Below, piece after piece: positions 46,480 through 56,700 of a DNA stretch of 64,000 nt; the first letter of the stretch is position 1, and the number at the start of each line of letters is the position of its first letter. The stretch comes from Amphibalanus amphitrite (taxonomy: Eukaryota; Arthropoda; Thecostraca; Balanomorpha; Balanidae). A model generated the notes under the pieces. That model saw nothing but the letters and a program-made list of their open reading frames with translations, did no database searches and was not told the DNA's origin. The position numbers and the translations under genes are program-made. Where the stretch lies: positions 186,001 to 250,000 of the forward strand of contig NW_024881780.1 in assembly GCF_019059575.1 (NCBI RefSeq), read 5' to 3'.

Positions 46480-46539
46480 CATCGAAAAACAGTTGGCAAA
46501 ATATTGTTCAAACACCAGCTTTAAGTTTTTATTGGTAGC

Positions 46540-46569
46540 TTTCGGAAGCGTTACAGCTTCCTTCGTCAG
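46540..46569 (-). ncRNA. Hammerhead-ribozyme-like core (left arm copy)
   Basis: This is the mirror copy of the motif at 48246-48275 on the minus strand, with the same boxes and stem. Confidence 0.55.
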
Positions 46570-46772
46570 CCTTGGATAGAATTCTTAAAAACACGTAAAT
46601 ACAAAACAATTCAAAATTCAAAAAACGCCACTTAAACTTAAAGTGGCGCAGATATTCGAGAAAAGCTCGTTTCGTAATTCGTAGCGTTCCACTTCGTTGA
46701 CGAATTCGCGTACATGAGTAAGCACAATAAACAAAAATACACCGCACGAACATTGAACTATCATTTAGTCGC

Positions 46773-47367
46773 CTAGCCGAGCACACGATACACATCTGCC
46801 ACCATGACACCAGGTTTCACATTCAGCACATTTCCTCTCGCCTTGTCGATAAAAATACCCTCTTTGATTTTTCGTTTCCTCCAGTCAGACTCGTAAGCTA
46901 AGACTTTCACATCTCCCCAAGCGACACAGTGGCCCGTTTCTATAACATGTTTGGCTAGTCCTGAATGATTCTCGTCCAAGTTGCGTATCGCCCTCTTGTG
47001 CTCTGTTTCTCTCGCTTTAATACTACGACACGTTTCTCCTATGTAAATTTTTCCACACGCACACTCATATTGGTAGACCAAGCCCGTCCTGTGACACATG
47101 TCCCTCTTGTCCTTGGGGTGCACCAGAAAGCTTTTCAAATTCCTCTCTGGCCTGGTAGCAACCCGGGCAAACGGTTTGACCGCGCGTGTAACTCTCTCCG
47201 TGACCCCCTTCACGTAAGGTAGAACAACTAAAGGCTTGTCCGTCTGCTCCTCTCTGACCCCAGTCCTCTTTGGTCTGGCTAGTTTCCTGCGAGTGGCCTG
47301 AATGAAATGTTTTGGATAGTTGTTAGCCTTAAGTGCCTTATCTATGTGACCCGACTCAGCCTCCCAG
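46773..47367 (-). pseudogene. Penelope-like polyprotein fragment, GIY-YIG end (left arm)
   Basis: This leftward copy of the fragment at 47395-48042 lacks the reverse transcriptase, so it cannot move on its own. It covers the linker after the RT thumb and the whole GIY-YIG endonuclease, ending at a TAG just past YRVLG. The sequence matches the right arm by eye along its length, as expected if both arms formed in one insertion event or by later conversion. Confidence 0.85.
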
Positions 47368-47394
47368 TATCACAGTAAACAGCACAAGGAGTCG

Positions 47395-48042
47395 GTGATT
47401 CGGTCATTGGTACAGAGGGGCGAAACTTTCGTATCATGTCAGAAGAGTAGGGAGGCTGAGTCGGGTCACATAGATAAGGCACTTAAGGCTAACAACTATC
47501 CAAAACATTTCATTCAGGCCACTCGCAGGAAACTAGCCAGACCAAAGAGGACTGGGGTCAGAGAGGAGCAGACGGACAAGCCTTTAGTTGTTCTACCTTA
47601 CGTGAAGGGGGTCACGGAGAGAGTTACACGCGCGGTCAAACCGTTTGCCCGGGTTGCTACCAGGCCAGAGAGGAATTTGAAAAGCTTTCTGGTGCACCCC
47701 AAGGACAAGAGGGACATGTGTCACAGGACGGGCTTGGTCTACCAATATGAGTGTGCGTGTGGAAAAATTTACATAGGAGAAACGTGTCGTAGTATTAAAG
47801 CGAGAGAAACAGAGCACAAGAGGGCGATACGCAACTTGGACGAGAATCATTCAGGACTAGCCAAACATGTTATAGAAACGGGCCACTGTGTCGCTTGGGG
47901 AGATGTGAAAGTCTTAGCTTACGAGTCTGACTGGAGGAAACGAAAAATCAAAGAGGGTATTTTTATCGACAAGGCGAGAGGAAATGTGCTGAATGTGAAA
48001 CCTGGTGTCATGGTGGCAGATGTGTATCGTGTGCTCGGCTAG
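47395..48042 (+). pseudogene. Penelope-like polyprotein fragment, GIY-YIG end (right arm)
   Basis: A 215-codon open frame encodes the C-terminus of a Penelope-like retroelement protein. Residues about 20-75 (HIDKALKANNYPKHFIQATR onward) are the linker after the RT. Residues about 100-205 are a GIY-YIG nuclease: a Cys-bearing CHRTGLVYQYECACGK segment, KIYIGETCRSIKARETEHKR with the catalytic Tyr, Arg and His, and the downstream Glu in KRKIKEGIFI. This nuclease nicks the target to prime reverse transcription in canonical Penelope elements. The RT core is missing, so this is a 5'-truncated copy. It runs about 55 bases further upstream than the left arm. Confidence 0.9.
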
Positions 48043-48245
48043 GCGACTAAATGATAGTTCAATGTTCGTGCGGTGTATTTTTGTTTATTGTGCTTACTCA
48101 TGTACGCGAATTCGTCAACGAAGTGGAACGCTACGAATTACGAAACGAGCTTTTCTCGAATATCTGCGCCACTTTAAGTTTAAGTGGCGTTTTTTGAATT
48201 TTGAATTGTTTTGTATTTACGTGTTTTTAAGAATTCTATCCAAGG

Positions 48246-48275
48246 CTGACGAAGGAAGCTGTAACGCTTCCGAAA
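48246..48275 (+). ncRNA. Hammerhead-ribozyme-like core in the Penelope 3' region (right arm)
   Basis: CTGACGA (48246-48252) is followed by a perfect 6-bp stem GGAAGC/GCTTCC with loop TGTAAC, then GAAA (48272-48275). These are the two invariant boxes and stem II of a hammerhead ribozyme, with one extra A before the stem. Penelope-like elements are known to carry hammerhead motifs. I did not find a convincing cleavage site and stem III, so activity is uncertain. Confidence 0.55.
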
Positions 48276-48371
48276 GCTACCAATAAAAACTTAAAGCTGG
48301 TGTTTGAACAATATTTTGCCAAATGAATCCGTCCCAGCTCAACAACAACATATATAATCATCGAAAAACAG

Positions 48372-51250
48372 TGTTGTGCACTGTCTTCTCCTCTTGCGCT
48401 CTTGCCTATTACACTTAACTTCATAGGCCGGAAGCAATCGCATGGAAGGTAGGTACTATATAATGATAAATACAGTTATGATGTATGTAGCTATGATTCC
48501 TGAATTCTTGTTATAGGTATATAGATGAGCTAAATGTCTATGTATAACGGCATACTTCTGTTGAAAAATGTAACCGTTTGTTCTCCTGTCAGCTCACTTT
48601 CTTATTAGGAAAAGTGGCATATTTTCAGGAGTTACAACTTACAAGGCATTGCTAAATATATACAATCATTAAATATCGTGCATGCATTGTGCTGCTTCCA
48701 TAACTGCCAGGAAGTATCGGTAAACCATAGCTCACTAATGGGCCAAATCGATGTAGAGCGAAGTTTATGATTGTGGTAATTGCGGCAACGGAACAATTAG
48801 GGACAAATGTTGATGTCTCGTAACATAACCACGAATAACTGGAACAGGTAACAGTCCCGCCATATTTTCCTTCTTTAGTCTGAGAATTACCTACAAGAGA
48901 TACCCACCAGTTCTGAATTGCTTTAGGTAAATGAAAATATGGCTCAGTGCGCGTTTTTATTCACTGAAAAAAGTAAAAACATATCAGCAGGCATCGCTAT
49001 ACCTACATGAAAAGAATGGGACGCTTCTAGGCAGCTACCCAGATGCCAGAAAAAAATGGTTAGTTGCGACAATTATCATTGACTATTCATAATAATCGGC
49101 ATAGATATTTTTACAGCAGCAGTCGCTAATATTGCAACACCGCCCTGCATTTAAGATAAGCAAAAAATAAACAAAATAAAATCACGACATAGGATGTCAG
49201 ACAGACGGAGTAGATATGAACGTTTCACCATAGACCTCTGTGCACCGGCATATATGAGGTCTATGCTTTCACATAATTAATATGTTATACTGAATATATA
49301 TTAAACCGCGAGTAGGTAGAACAAATCTTTTAAACGTCTCGCCTATCGGCTCGACGTTTTTAAGATTTTTCTACCTACGAGCGGTTAAAAAAAAAATATC
49401 CCGTACCGCCGATATGTTTCGGGCGCTTAAAGTTAAAAAATACATCTTATATAAAAATACGGCATAGTTCAGACTAGACGAAATGTCTACTTGACGTTTA
49501 ACAGTTTTTTACTGGTCTAGACATTTAATCAGTTAAACGACATATCTGATAATTTTCTCTCTTTGCACCTGAAGCAGTTGTAAGCACTGTCTATACGGTA
49601 CGGGATGATACTGTGCAATATGAAAACATAAGAGTTAAATGTCAAAAGGGCGAACGAACTGTGACCAACTAAACCATTTTACTTGTATTCAATCAAACGA
49701 CGTGGTTGTTTTACAGTATCACTTCCTTGAATGTTATACTGTAACAATGAGCTTAAATCGACAAACTGCTGGGCCGTTAGGTTCATAGAACCTTGTTTTA
49801 ATCAAGTGAAAAGCCCTACTCTCGCTATAAACATTTTATTGAGGAAGTTCACCATGCAATTGCTCGCGATACGACTGCATTGTGCCAATACGCCCTCCGT
49901 AAAGCGGCCATAGTGAAACGGGTTAACCATGGCTCATCGATCCAACGATTTGGGCCTCATTATCACATTACAGCATTGAAACCTGTCAGATTACATCAAC
50001 CTCTCACTTTGTTTTTTATTTAGGTTCGGCAAAACAAATTTATCGACAACATTTATCCTTCTTCTCTGAGATGCATTTAATCCTTTACGAGTGAAAGTAC
50101 TATCCCGGATCTGATCCAGAAAGAACGAACATATATATAGTCATCTCATTATCCAGAACCATTTCAAGACGTACCAGTCTCGTTCAGTAAGGAAAACTGT
50201 TATCTTGTTTGATCTCGATTTAGGTTGTCTGCACGGAAAATTCAACATAAATCGTGACAACACATCCATTACGAGACGACCAAGCAAAACTATTCACCCA
50301 CTTATTGCAAGTTCCAACAACTTAGCTGTCTCCGGAGCTTCGTCAAAGCGATTACAGAAGCGCAAAGCGACGATTTCAAAGGCACGACACCATGCGAAGT
50401 CAGGACTGGCTTATTCCTCGCCGCAGTTCCTGTGACGTCAGCTAGAGCGCCCCATTGCCGGTGATTGCCGGGACACGCAGGCGTCACGACATGCCCAGCG
50501 GTCGGCGGTCTGGCCGTGAAATCGCACACAACACTTCCCTGAGTGCTGTTCCCACGTTCCTGGGTGCCTACCGCCACTCCCAGGCGGTGCCGGGACAGCG
50601 GCGCGGGATACAACTGCCAGGTCATTGTCGAGGCCGCCCAGCCTGACGCCATCAACGAGCACAGACAAAAGAGCGGTGGCGGCGACCAACTCGGAAGTGG
50701 CAGGCAGCGTTTGTACACCCTTGTACCCCCTTGCAGAGAGGAATAAGTTGAGTGTTCGTAATCCTCTGCTAAGGAAAATCCTTCATGTGAGGAAACTAGA
50801 CAGCCATAAAGGTGGCGCCTAGTGATAGGAAAACTGGCATATACGCCTGTCCCATGTTGTTTATGGATGGACGATTTAGCTCGTATTGTACCTTATGCTT
50901 CGGTACACATCATGTTCAGCCGCACGGCTGTGATGCAACCATTATCGCTATAGAAGCCTTCAACACCGCCTGGGCAATCGTAACGATATACTTATTAAAC
51001 ACAAAACTTGGGTACATCTTGTCTCTGAAGCTCATAACCAAAAACATGTAGGAATGCCAAACCCTTCCCATATGCAAACTGTCTTACACTGGAGTGGATC
51101 TCACAATGCGTACAGTATGTACAGAAGCATGAGACCGTTCGGAACTGTGGTCATCTAGCCAGGTGTCATACTGCTGTACGATTAACAAAACAAAAGTAGG
51201 AGTTTCAGGCAGACAGCAGAATAGCGCCCAGTGGAGACAATGGGCTCATT
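48372..51250 (-). other. Bitesize intron, no gene seen
   Basis: AT-rich to 50.2 kb, then mixed. The only structure noted is the hairpin at 49300-49388. Open frames at 50302-50746 overlap on both strands and have no domain. Confidence 0.45.
49300..49388. repeat. 88-base imperfect hairpin
   Basis: The arms TTAAACCGC-GA-GTAGGTAGAA and TTCTACCTAC-GA-GCGGTTAA pair. Pairing continues inward through AATCTT/AAGATT and AACGTC/GACGTT to a small GCC-TATC-GGC tip. It could be a tiny foldback MITE or a precursor-RNA-like hairpin. Confidence 0.65.
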
Positions 51251-51300
51251 ACAGATACAGATAATATATTCATGACAAATCCATGGTGCATGGTTTTGGT

Positions 51301-51338
51301 GACCGGCACTGGTACCGCCCACGGTACCAGTGCCGGTC
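51301..51338. repeat. Perfect 17-bp-arm palindrome
   Basis: GACCGGCACTGGTACCG, spacer CCCA, then its exact reverse complement. It lies at the junction between the inverted 3' end and the LINE body. Confidence 0.95.
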
Positions 51339-52933
51339 AGACTGCCGCGTGTCACGACGAGCCGGTTCAGACCGCAACCGATCGACATGGACACGCTCGG
51401 CCTGCTCCTGCTACACATGAAGCCGTCAACTTCAACAGGCAACGACGGGATCAGCGTCAGCATGTTCCGCACCTTCTTTTGGGGCATGGGTCACGTCCTG
51501 TTGGACATAGTCAACTCCAGCCTGACGACCAGCAACGTGCCCGGCCCCTGGAAACATGCAATGGTAACGCCAATCCCAAAAGGACAAGGACCATCGGAGC
51601 CAGCAAACACTCGCCCGATCTCCATCCTGCCGGCGATAATGAAGGTTGTTGAGCGGGTCGTCCAGCGCCAGCTGGTGCAGTACTTGGAGGCCAACCAGCT
51701 CCTGTCAACCACCCAACATGGCTACCGCAGCGGCCGCAGCACCGAGACGGCACTCAGCGTCATCACCGACCGTGCGCTGGAGGCGATGGACGCTGGAGAG
51801 GTGTCGATCCTGGTGCTGTTGGACCTCTCCAAATGTTTTGACGTTGTGCCGCACGGGAGACTGCTGGATAAGCTCGCACTGTATGGGGTAGATACCGAGT
51901 GGTTCGGCAACTACCTAAGCGGACACACTCAGCAGGTGCAGATGGCCAGTGGTGACGGTGGATACGTGCGGTCGAGTGTCAAGTCAAACACAATTGGCGT
52001 GTTCCAAGGCGGATCGTTAAGTTGTATGTTGTATTCGGTGTTTGCAAACGAAATGTGTCTGTACCTGCCTGACGGTGTCACAATCGTGCAATTTGCAGAC
52101 GATACTCAACTTCTTGTGAGCGGTAAAAAGCGTGACTTGGCACAGGTCATCCAACGCATGGAGCAGGCGCTAGAGTGTCTCTTCCAGTGGTTCTACGCAA
52201 ACACTATGAAGCTAAACACCGCTAAGACGCAGGTCCTTGTACTAGGAACCCCCGCTATGCTGCGAGGACTGCCGCCTGTCACACTGACTGCCATGGGTGC
52301 TGTTATTCCGGACTCTAGAGTTGTCAAAAATCTCGGAGTGGTCATGGACAATCATCTCAGCTTCAGGTCGCACATCGATTATGTGACAGCTAAGTGTACT
52401 GGTGTCCTAATCGGTCTGATGCACGCCAAGCACGTTATACCGAAGGCCTCTCTGCCTGTGGTAGTAGAAGCGCTCGTGAACTCCGTTATCAGATATTGCT
52501 TCTCGCTATACGGTACGTGCACCGCTACTCAGATTCATCGTGTGCAGAAACTGCTGAACTTCGGTGCTCGAGTTATTAGCGGCCGTCGTAAATACGACCA
52601 CATCAGTGACGTTCTGTGCGACTTGGAGTGGTTGAATGCCCCTAACCTTGCTAAGTACCATCGCATCAGTTTGTCAGTTTGGTGCACAGGGTCACTACGA
52701 CTGGAAAGCCGGAAGCGATCGCACAAACCATCGGTGACACCCTGCGTCACTCGTACGAGACGCGCAGAGCTGCCGACCACGCGATGCCGAGAATCCGCAC
52801 GGAAGCCGGTCGCCGGCGGCTCTGTTATAGCGCAGTGCGTGAGTACGACTCTCTGCCGTTTGACGTCACCGTGCGAAACTTTCGGCGCCAGCTCAAAAAG
52901 CATCTATTGAAAGAACAGTGTGAGGCGCATGGT
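51330..52933 (+). pseudogene. LINE reverse transcriptase fragment with a 3' frameshift
   Basis: The open frame begins inside the element, with the RT entry block KPSTSTGNDGISVSMFRTFF near residue 30. Next come TPIPKG, the STTQHGYRSGRSTETAL and LLDLSKCFDVVPH blocks, FQGGSLSCMLYSVFANEM, and the catalytic FADD near residue 253. The C-terminal HRVQKLLNFGARVISGRRKY block points to the CR1/L2/Jockey group. At about 52675-52690 the frame breaks: the expected Arg-rich C-terminus with the SLPFDVTVRNFRRQLKKHLL ending continues in another frame to 52933. The missing endonuclease and the frameshift make it a dead copy. Confidence 0.9.
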
Positions 52934-53070
52934 TAGCTCAGGTCGAGTGGTTGAGTGCTGCTTTTTATGCCTGGTCTTTTACTTGTGTTGTAAATGTTTG
53001 ACGTGTGCCAATGAAAAACCATGCACCATGGATTTGTCATGAATATATTATCTGTATCTGTATCTGTATT

Positions 53071-53764
53071 AAATGCGCTGTCGTGTCTGGTGACGAAACT
53101 TTAACGTAACGCTGTTGTCATCGCAACGGTTACCATAATTACCAGCAATCGTCGCAACATCGGCGCCTGGGGACAACTAGCAGCGTTTGCGTGCATTCCA
53201 CGTCTTTGAATCGTTTCAGCTTCGATAACAATTCGGAAAGTTTGTACCATTTAACAACTTCTCTGCTAATACATAGCTAATACATCGTATGCTGCTAATA
53301 CATAGCAGCATAGCTATGTAAGAGACGTCAATACACAAAATGATAATTTCTTCTTTAGATGGGTGAAATATCCAAGGCCTTCTAAAGCAACCACAATTCA
53401 ACATTGTTTTGAACTGTAAACAGCATGCTTCGAATACTTCGTAGTCACACTGCAATCTGAAATCATCAGTACCTAAATGCGGGACAAAGACAGGCCAAGC
53501 ATCACACAAAGAGCACTATAGGAAAAAGCGGCACGAGAGAGTGGGCACAGCACATAACACACAGCACACAGCACAGGGCATGGTTGGCAGGCTACGTGCG
53601 ACAGACTCGCCCTCCCAGCGGCGGCTGGTCGGACAGCGTCACGTGCAGCACCACGCGGCGTGACATGACGCTGCGTGGCGTGACGTGACGCCGCGCGACA
53701 CGCCGTGACGGACTGAGGGGGACGGAGGGGGGGAGGCAGCGCCAGAGTCGGCGGAGGGACTGAC
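53071..53764 (-). other. Bitesize intron next to the giant exon
   Basis: The donor AAAG|GTCAGT begins at 53764. Read-through would add 57 codons before a stop at 53592. The rest shows nothing, apart from a short TAATACATAG(C) triplication near 53270-53300. Confidence 0.6.
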
Positions 53765-56700
53765 CTTTGTGTGACCAGGACGACCTCCGGGCGCCGAGTA
53801 GCGCCCTCCGTGACGTCGGTCCCACCTGGCGGTATCCGGGCGCTCGGTAGCGCGCCGAACGCACAGAGTCGGCCGCCAGGCTGGACACGCCCAGGTGGAC
53901 CGCCTTGTGGGGCGACGTGACACGGCTGCGCGGCAGCGAGAGCGAGCTCTGCGCCGGCAGCGCGTCCGTGCTGCCGCTGACTGTGGTAGAACGCGGCAGC
54001 GTGGTCGAACGCTCCGCCTCACCCGGCTCCGCGGCACTCGTGTCCGGCACACTGCTGCGCCGCTTGTAGTTGAACAAGAAACGGCGCGACTTCTTGTCCT
54101 CAGGCTCACTATCGGACGCCTCAGGGCGAGCCGTGATGGTCTCACTGCTGAGGGAGGTATTGAGCGAGTTCTTGCTTCCCAGACTAGAGCGGCTGCTGAA
54201 CCAGCGCGGGGTGGTCCGCTGGCCCAGGTGTTTCTCGTAGCTGTCCGCTGCTCGCAGGGTCGAGTCTGAGTCCACCTGCTCGGAGGAGGAGAACTCGGAG
54301 CTGCGTGGCCGGCCGATGGTCAGGGTGCTGCCCGTGCCGCACGACTTGACGCTTACGTCACCTTCTGACTTCACCCTTCCGCTGAGACGCGTCCACTTGT
54401 CCTCGGCACGGCCCAGCGTCGGCTCGCCCTCCTCGACGTCCTTCTCGCTGCGACCTTCCACCAGGTTGTGACAAGAGTCAAACTCCTTCTTCTTCTTGCG
54501 CTTGCTGTCTCGCAGGATGCGGTTGAAGTCGATGGACCCGGTGCTGCCCGCTGAGCCGACTGACTTCCGAGGCCCAGTTGGTGAGGAGGCCGTCTCCAGC
54601 GAGGCCAGGATGTTGTCGTCCGAGGCAGCCGGAGGCGCCGTCTTGAGCAGGTGGTAGCTGGAGCGGGGCGCGCCCGGGGAGTGACCCGGAGTCAGGTCAG
54701 GATTAGAGACGGCCGCCGCCACCGCCGTCGGACGGCGCACCTTGGGACTAGACGTATACGGAGACTCAGAGAAGAAGTCGCGTGAGCGCGGCAGACGCGC
54801 ACTCAGGTTCGGCGAGTGATCGCTGAGGGAGGTAGAGTCGCCACCGCTCGAGACCTCATGCATGAGGGCTACCAGTCGGTCGCCGACATGCTGCATCACC
54901 TTGGCCAGCATCGGCGGCGAGGCGGGCACTGGCGGCTGCGGAGGTTGCGGCGGGGGTGGGGCTGCCTCCTGTGAGAGTCCCCGCAGACTGCCCAGCATCT
55001 GGTCGTACATAGCCACAGCGTCGGCAGGGTTGGCCTTCGCGCCCACCGACGGCACCGTCGGCGGTGGAGGCGGCGCCGGGCTGTACTTGTGCGTCATCTG
55101 ATGTGAAAACTGCTGCTGGATTTGAGATATAAAGTCCGGCTGGCCGGGGTTGAAGGTGCCGTAAGCGCCCTCAAAGTCGCTGCTCGTATAGTCAGAGCTG
55201 TCGTAAGAATCACTCCACGTATCCTCGCTGCTGAGGTATTCAACAATCTCCCGCACCTGCGCCTCGTTGATTCCGGGGACGCTCTTCATCATTCGCGTCA
55301 GCTCGTTCTCGAACGAGAGCAGCTGCACCGGCTTGGCCGCCGGGGTGGCGCTGGGCGCTGCCGGTCTCGGAGTCAGGATGTTGGCGCGGAAGAACTGTCG
55401 TAGTCTGCCCATCAGGATATTAGTCTCCTCGTCCGAACTCCAGTTGTTGAACGAGTCCTTGCGTATCACTTTGTTGCGCGTTTTGGAGGCTGGGGAGCGT
55501 CCGGGCGAGCCGGCTGCCGGAGAGGCTGTTAGTCGGTCGCGTGAGGGCCCGGCTTTGGGTGTCGCCGAGCGGCGGCCCCCAGTTGCCCCCTCCTCTCCTG
55601 ATGTGCTGCGCTGTGAGACTGTGGTGGAGCTGGATTGCAGTGCCTCCTCATCAGAAGAGTCGGGGACAGGGCGGCTTGCAGCTGTCTCCTGATGGATTTC
55701 GGTGCCTTCTCGCGCGGCCGGCGACTCCTTCAGCAGGTCATCCGAGCTGCCCAGGAATCCGCTGTCGCGACTCTGACGCGCTTCGCCCGTCTTCTCAAGC
55801 TGAGGTAAGATGGAGTCACGTGCAACACCCCCAGAGGTTGCGTCAGCGGCGACGGCGACTGTCTGAAGGCGTGGGTGGGTCGGTAGCTCCCCCGAAGCTG
55901 TGCGTGTTTTCTCGGACACTGTGTCACGGTCCTTCACTGCCGCAGCAGCAGCTGCAGCTATCGCCGCTGCCGATGGCGCCTTCTTTTTCTTCCGACGCTT
56001 GATCGTGTCGAACTGACCATCGCTCTTCTCAAACGCAGTCTCATCACTGGGGTCTTGGGGAAGGTCCTCGTCACTGGACGTGCCGTCACTCTTGTCCGAG
56101 ATCTCACGGCCGGACGCCTCGCCCCCGCTGCCTACCAGGTCGCCAGACTGCGCTCGGAACCGAGCCCGTGGCACCTTCTTCCGCCGCTGCTCCGGTGACG
56201 GCTGACCCTCCGAGTCACTGCCAACGCTGCCACTGCCGTCCGTTTGTACCTCAGAGTCCACTGAGCGCAGCGACTCGTTACGGAACAGCGGGTTGCCATG
56301 GCCCTGGTAACGGGCAGCGGCCTTCTCCACCGGGTCGACCTCGGTGCTGTCAGTGTCAGTCGTGATCTCACTGAACTGCGACGACATGGAAAGGGACATG
56401 TCGCTCTCCGTCCCCAAGAACTCAGTGCTGCACTCACTCTCCTCGTTGCCGATGCGTGGGGGCTCCAGCTCACCGGCTCCCAGCTCAAAGAAGAAATATT
56501 TCTCAAGCTCGGACGGGTCTGCGGAAGCCACGTTCTCGGCAGCAGCGGCGGCACGAGCTTCCTTCTCGTCCATGTCACTCTCCTCGCAGCTTTCCTCGAG
56601 GATGGTGCTAAGGGTGAAATCCAGGGGCTGGCCGAAGCCGCGGAGGTCCTCCTCGGTGTACTGTTCCTCCTGAGACGCGTCGCTGAGCGACTCGTGCTCC

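Larger units (their letters stand above)
46493..48358. mobile_element. Penelope-like element 3' ends in a head-to-head palindrome
   Basis: Two nearly identical arms (46493-47367 and 47450-48322, about 874 bases each) face away from an 82-base centre. Each carries the C-terminal part of a Penelope-like polyprotein and the same 3' untranslated region. The right side has 36 extra bases before the flank. The direct repeat CATCGAAAAACAG lies at 46480-46492 and 48359-48371, a 13-bp target duplication around the whole structure. Inverted partial copies are a known Penelope configuration. Confidence 0.88.
51251..53070 (+). mobile_element. 5'-truncated CR1/L2-like LINE with inverted repeats at both ends
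   Basis: The body is a plus-strand RT fragment and a short 3' UTR ending in (ATCTGT)n, a microsatellite-type tail seen in CR1 and L2 elements. The last 47 bases before the tail end (53015-53061) recur as a perfect reverse complement at 51251-51297, just outside the 5' end. Between that arm and the RT is a 38-base palindrome (51301-51338). The endonuclease domain is absent. Confidence 0.8.
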
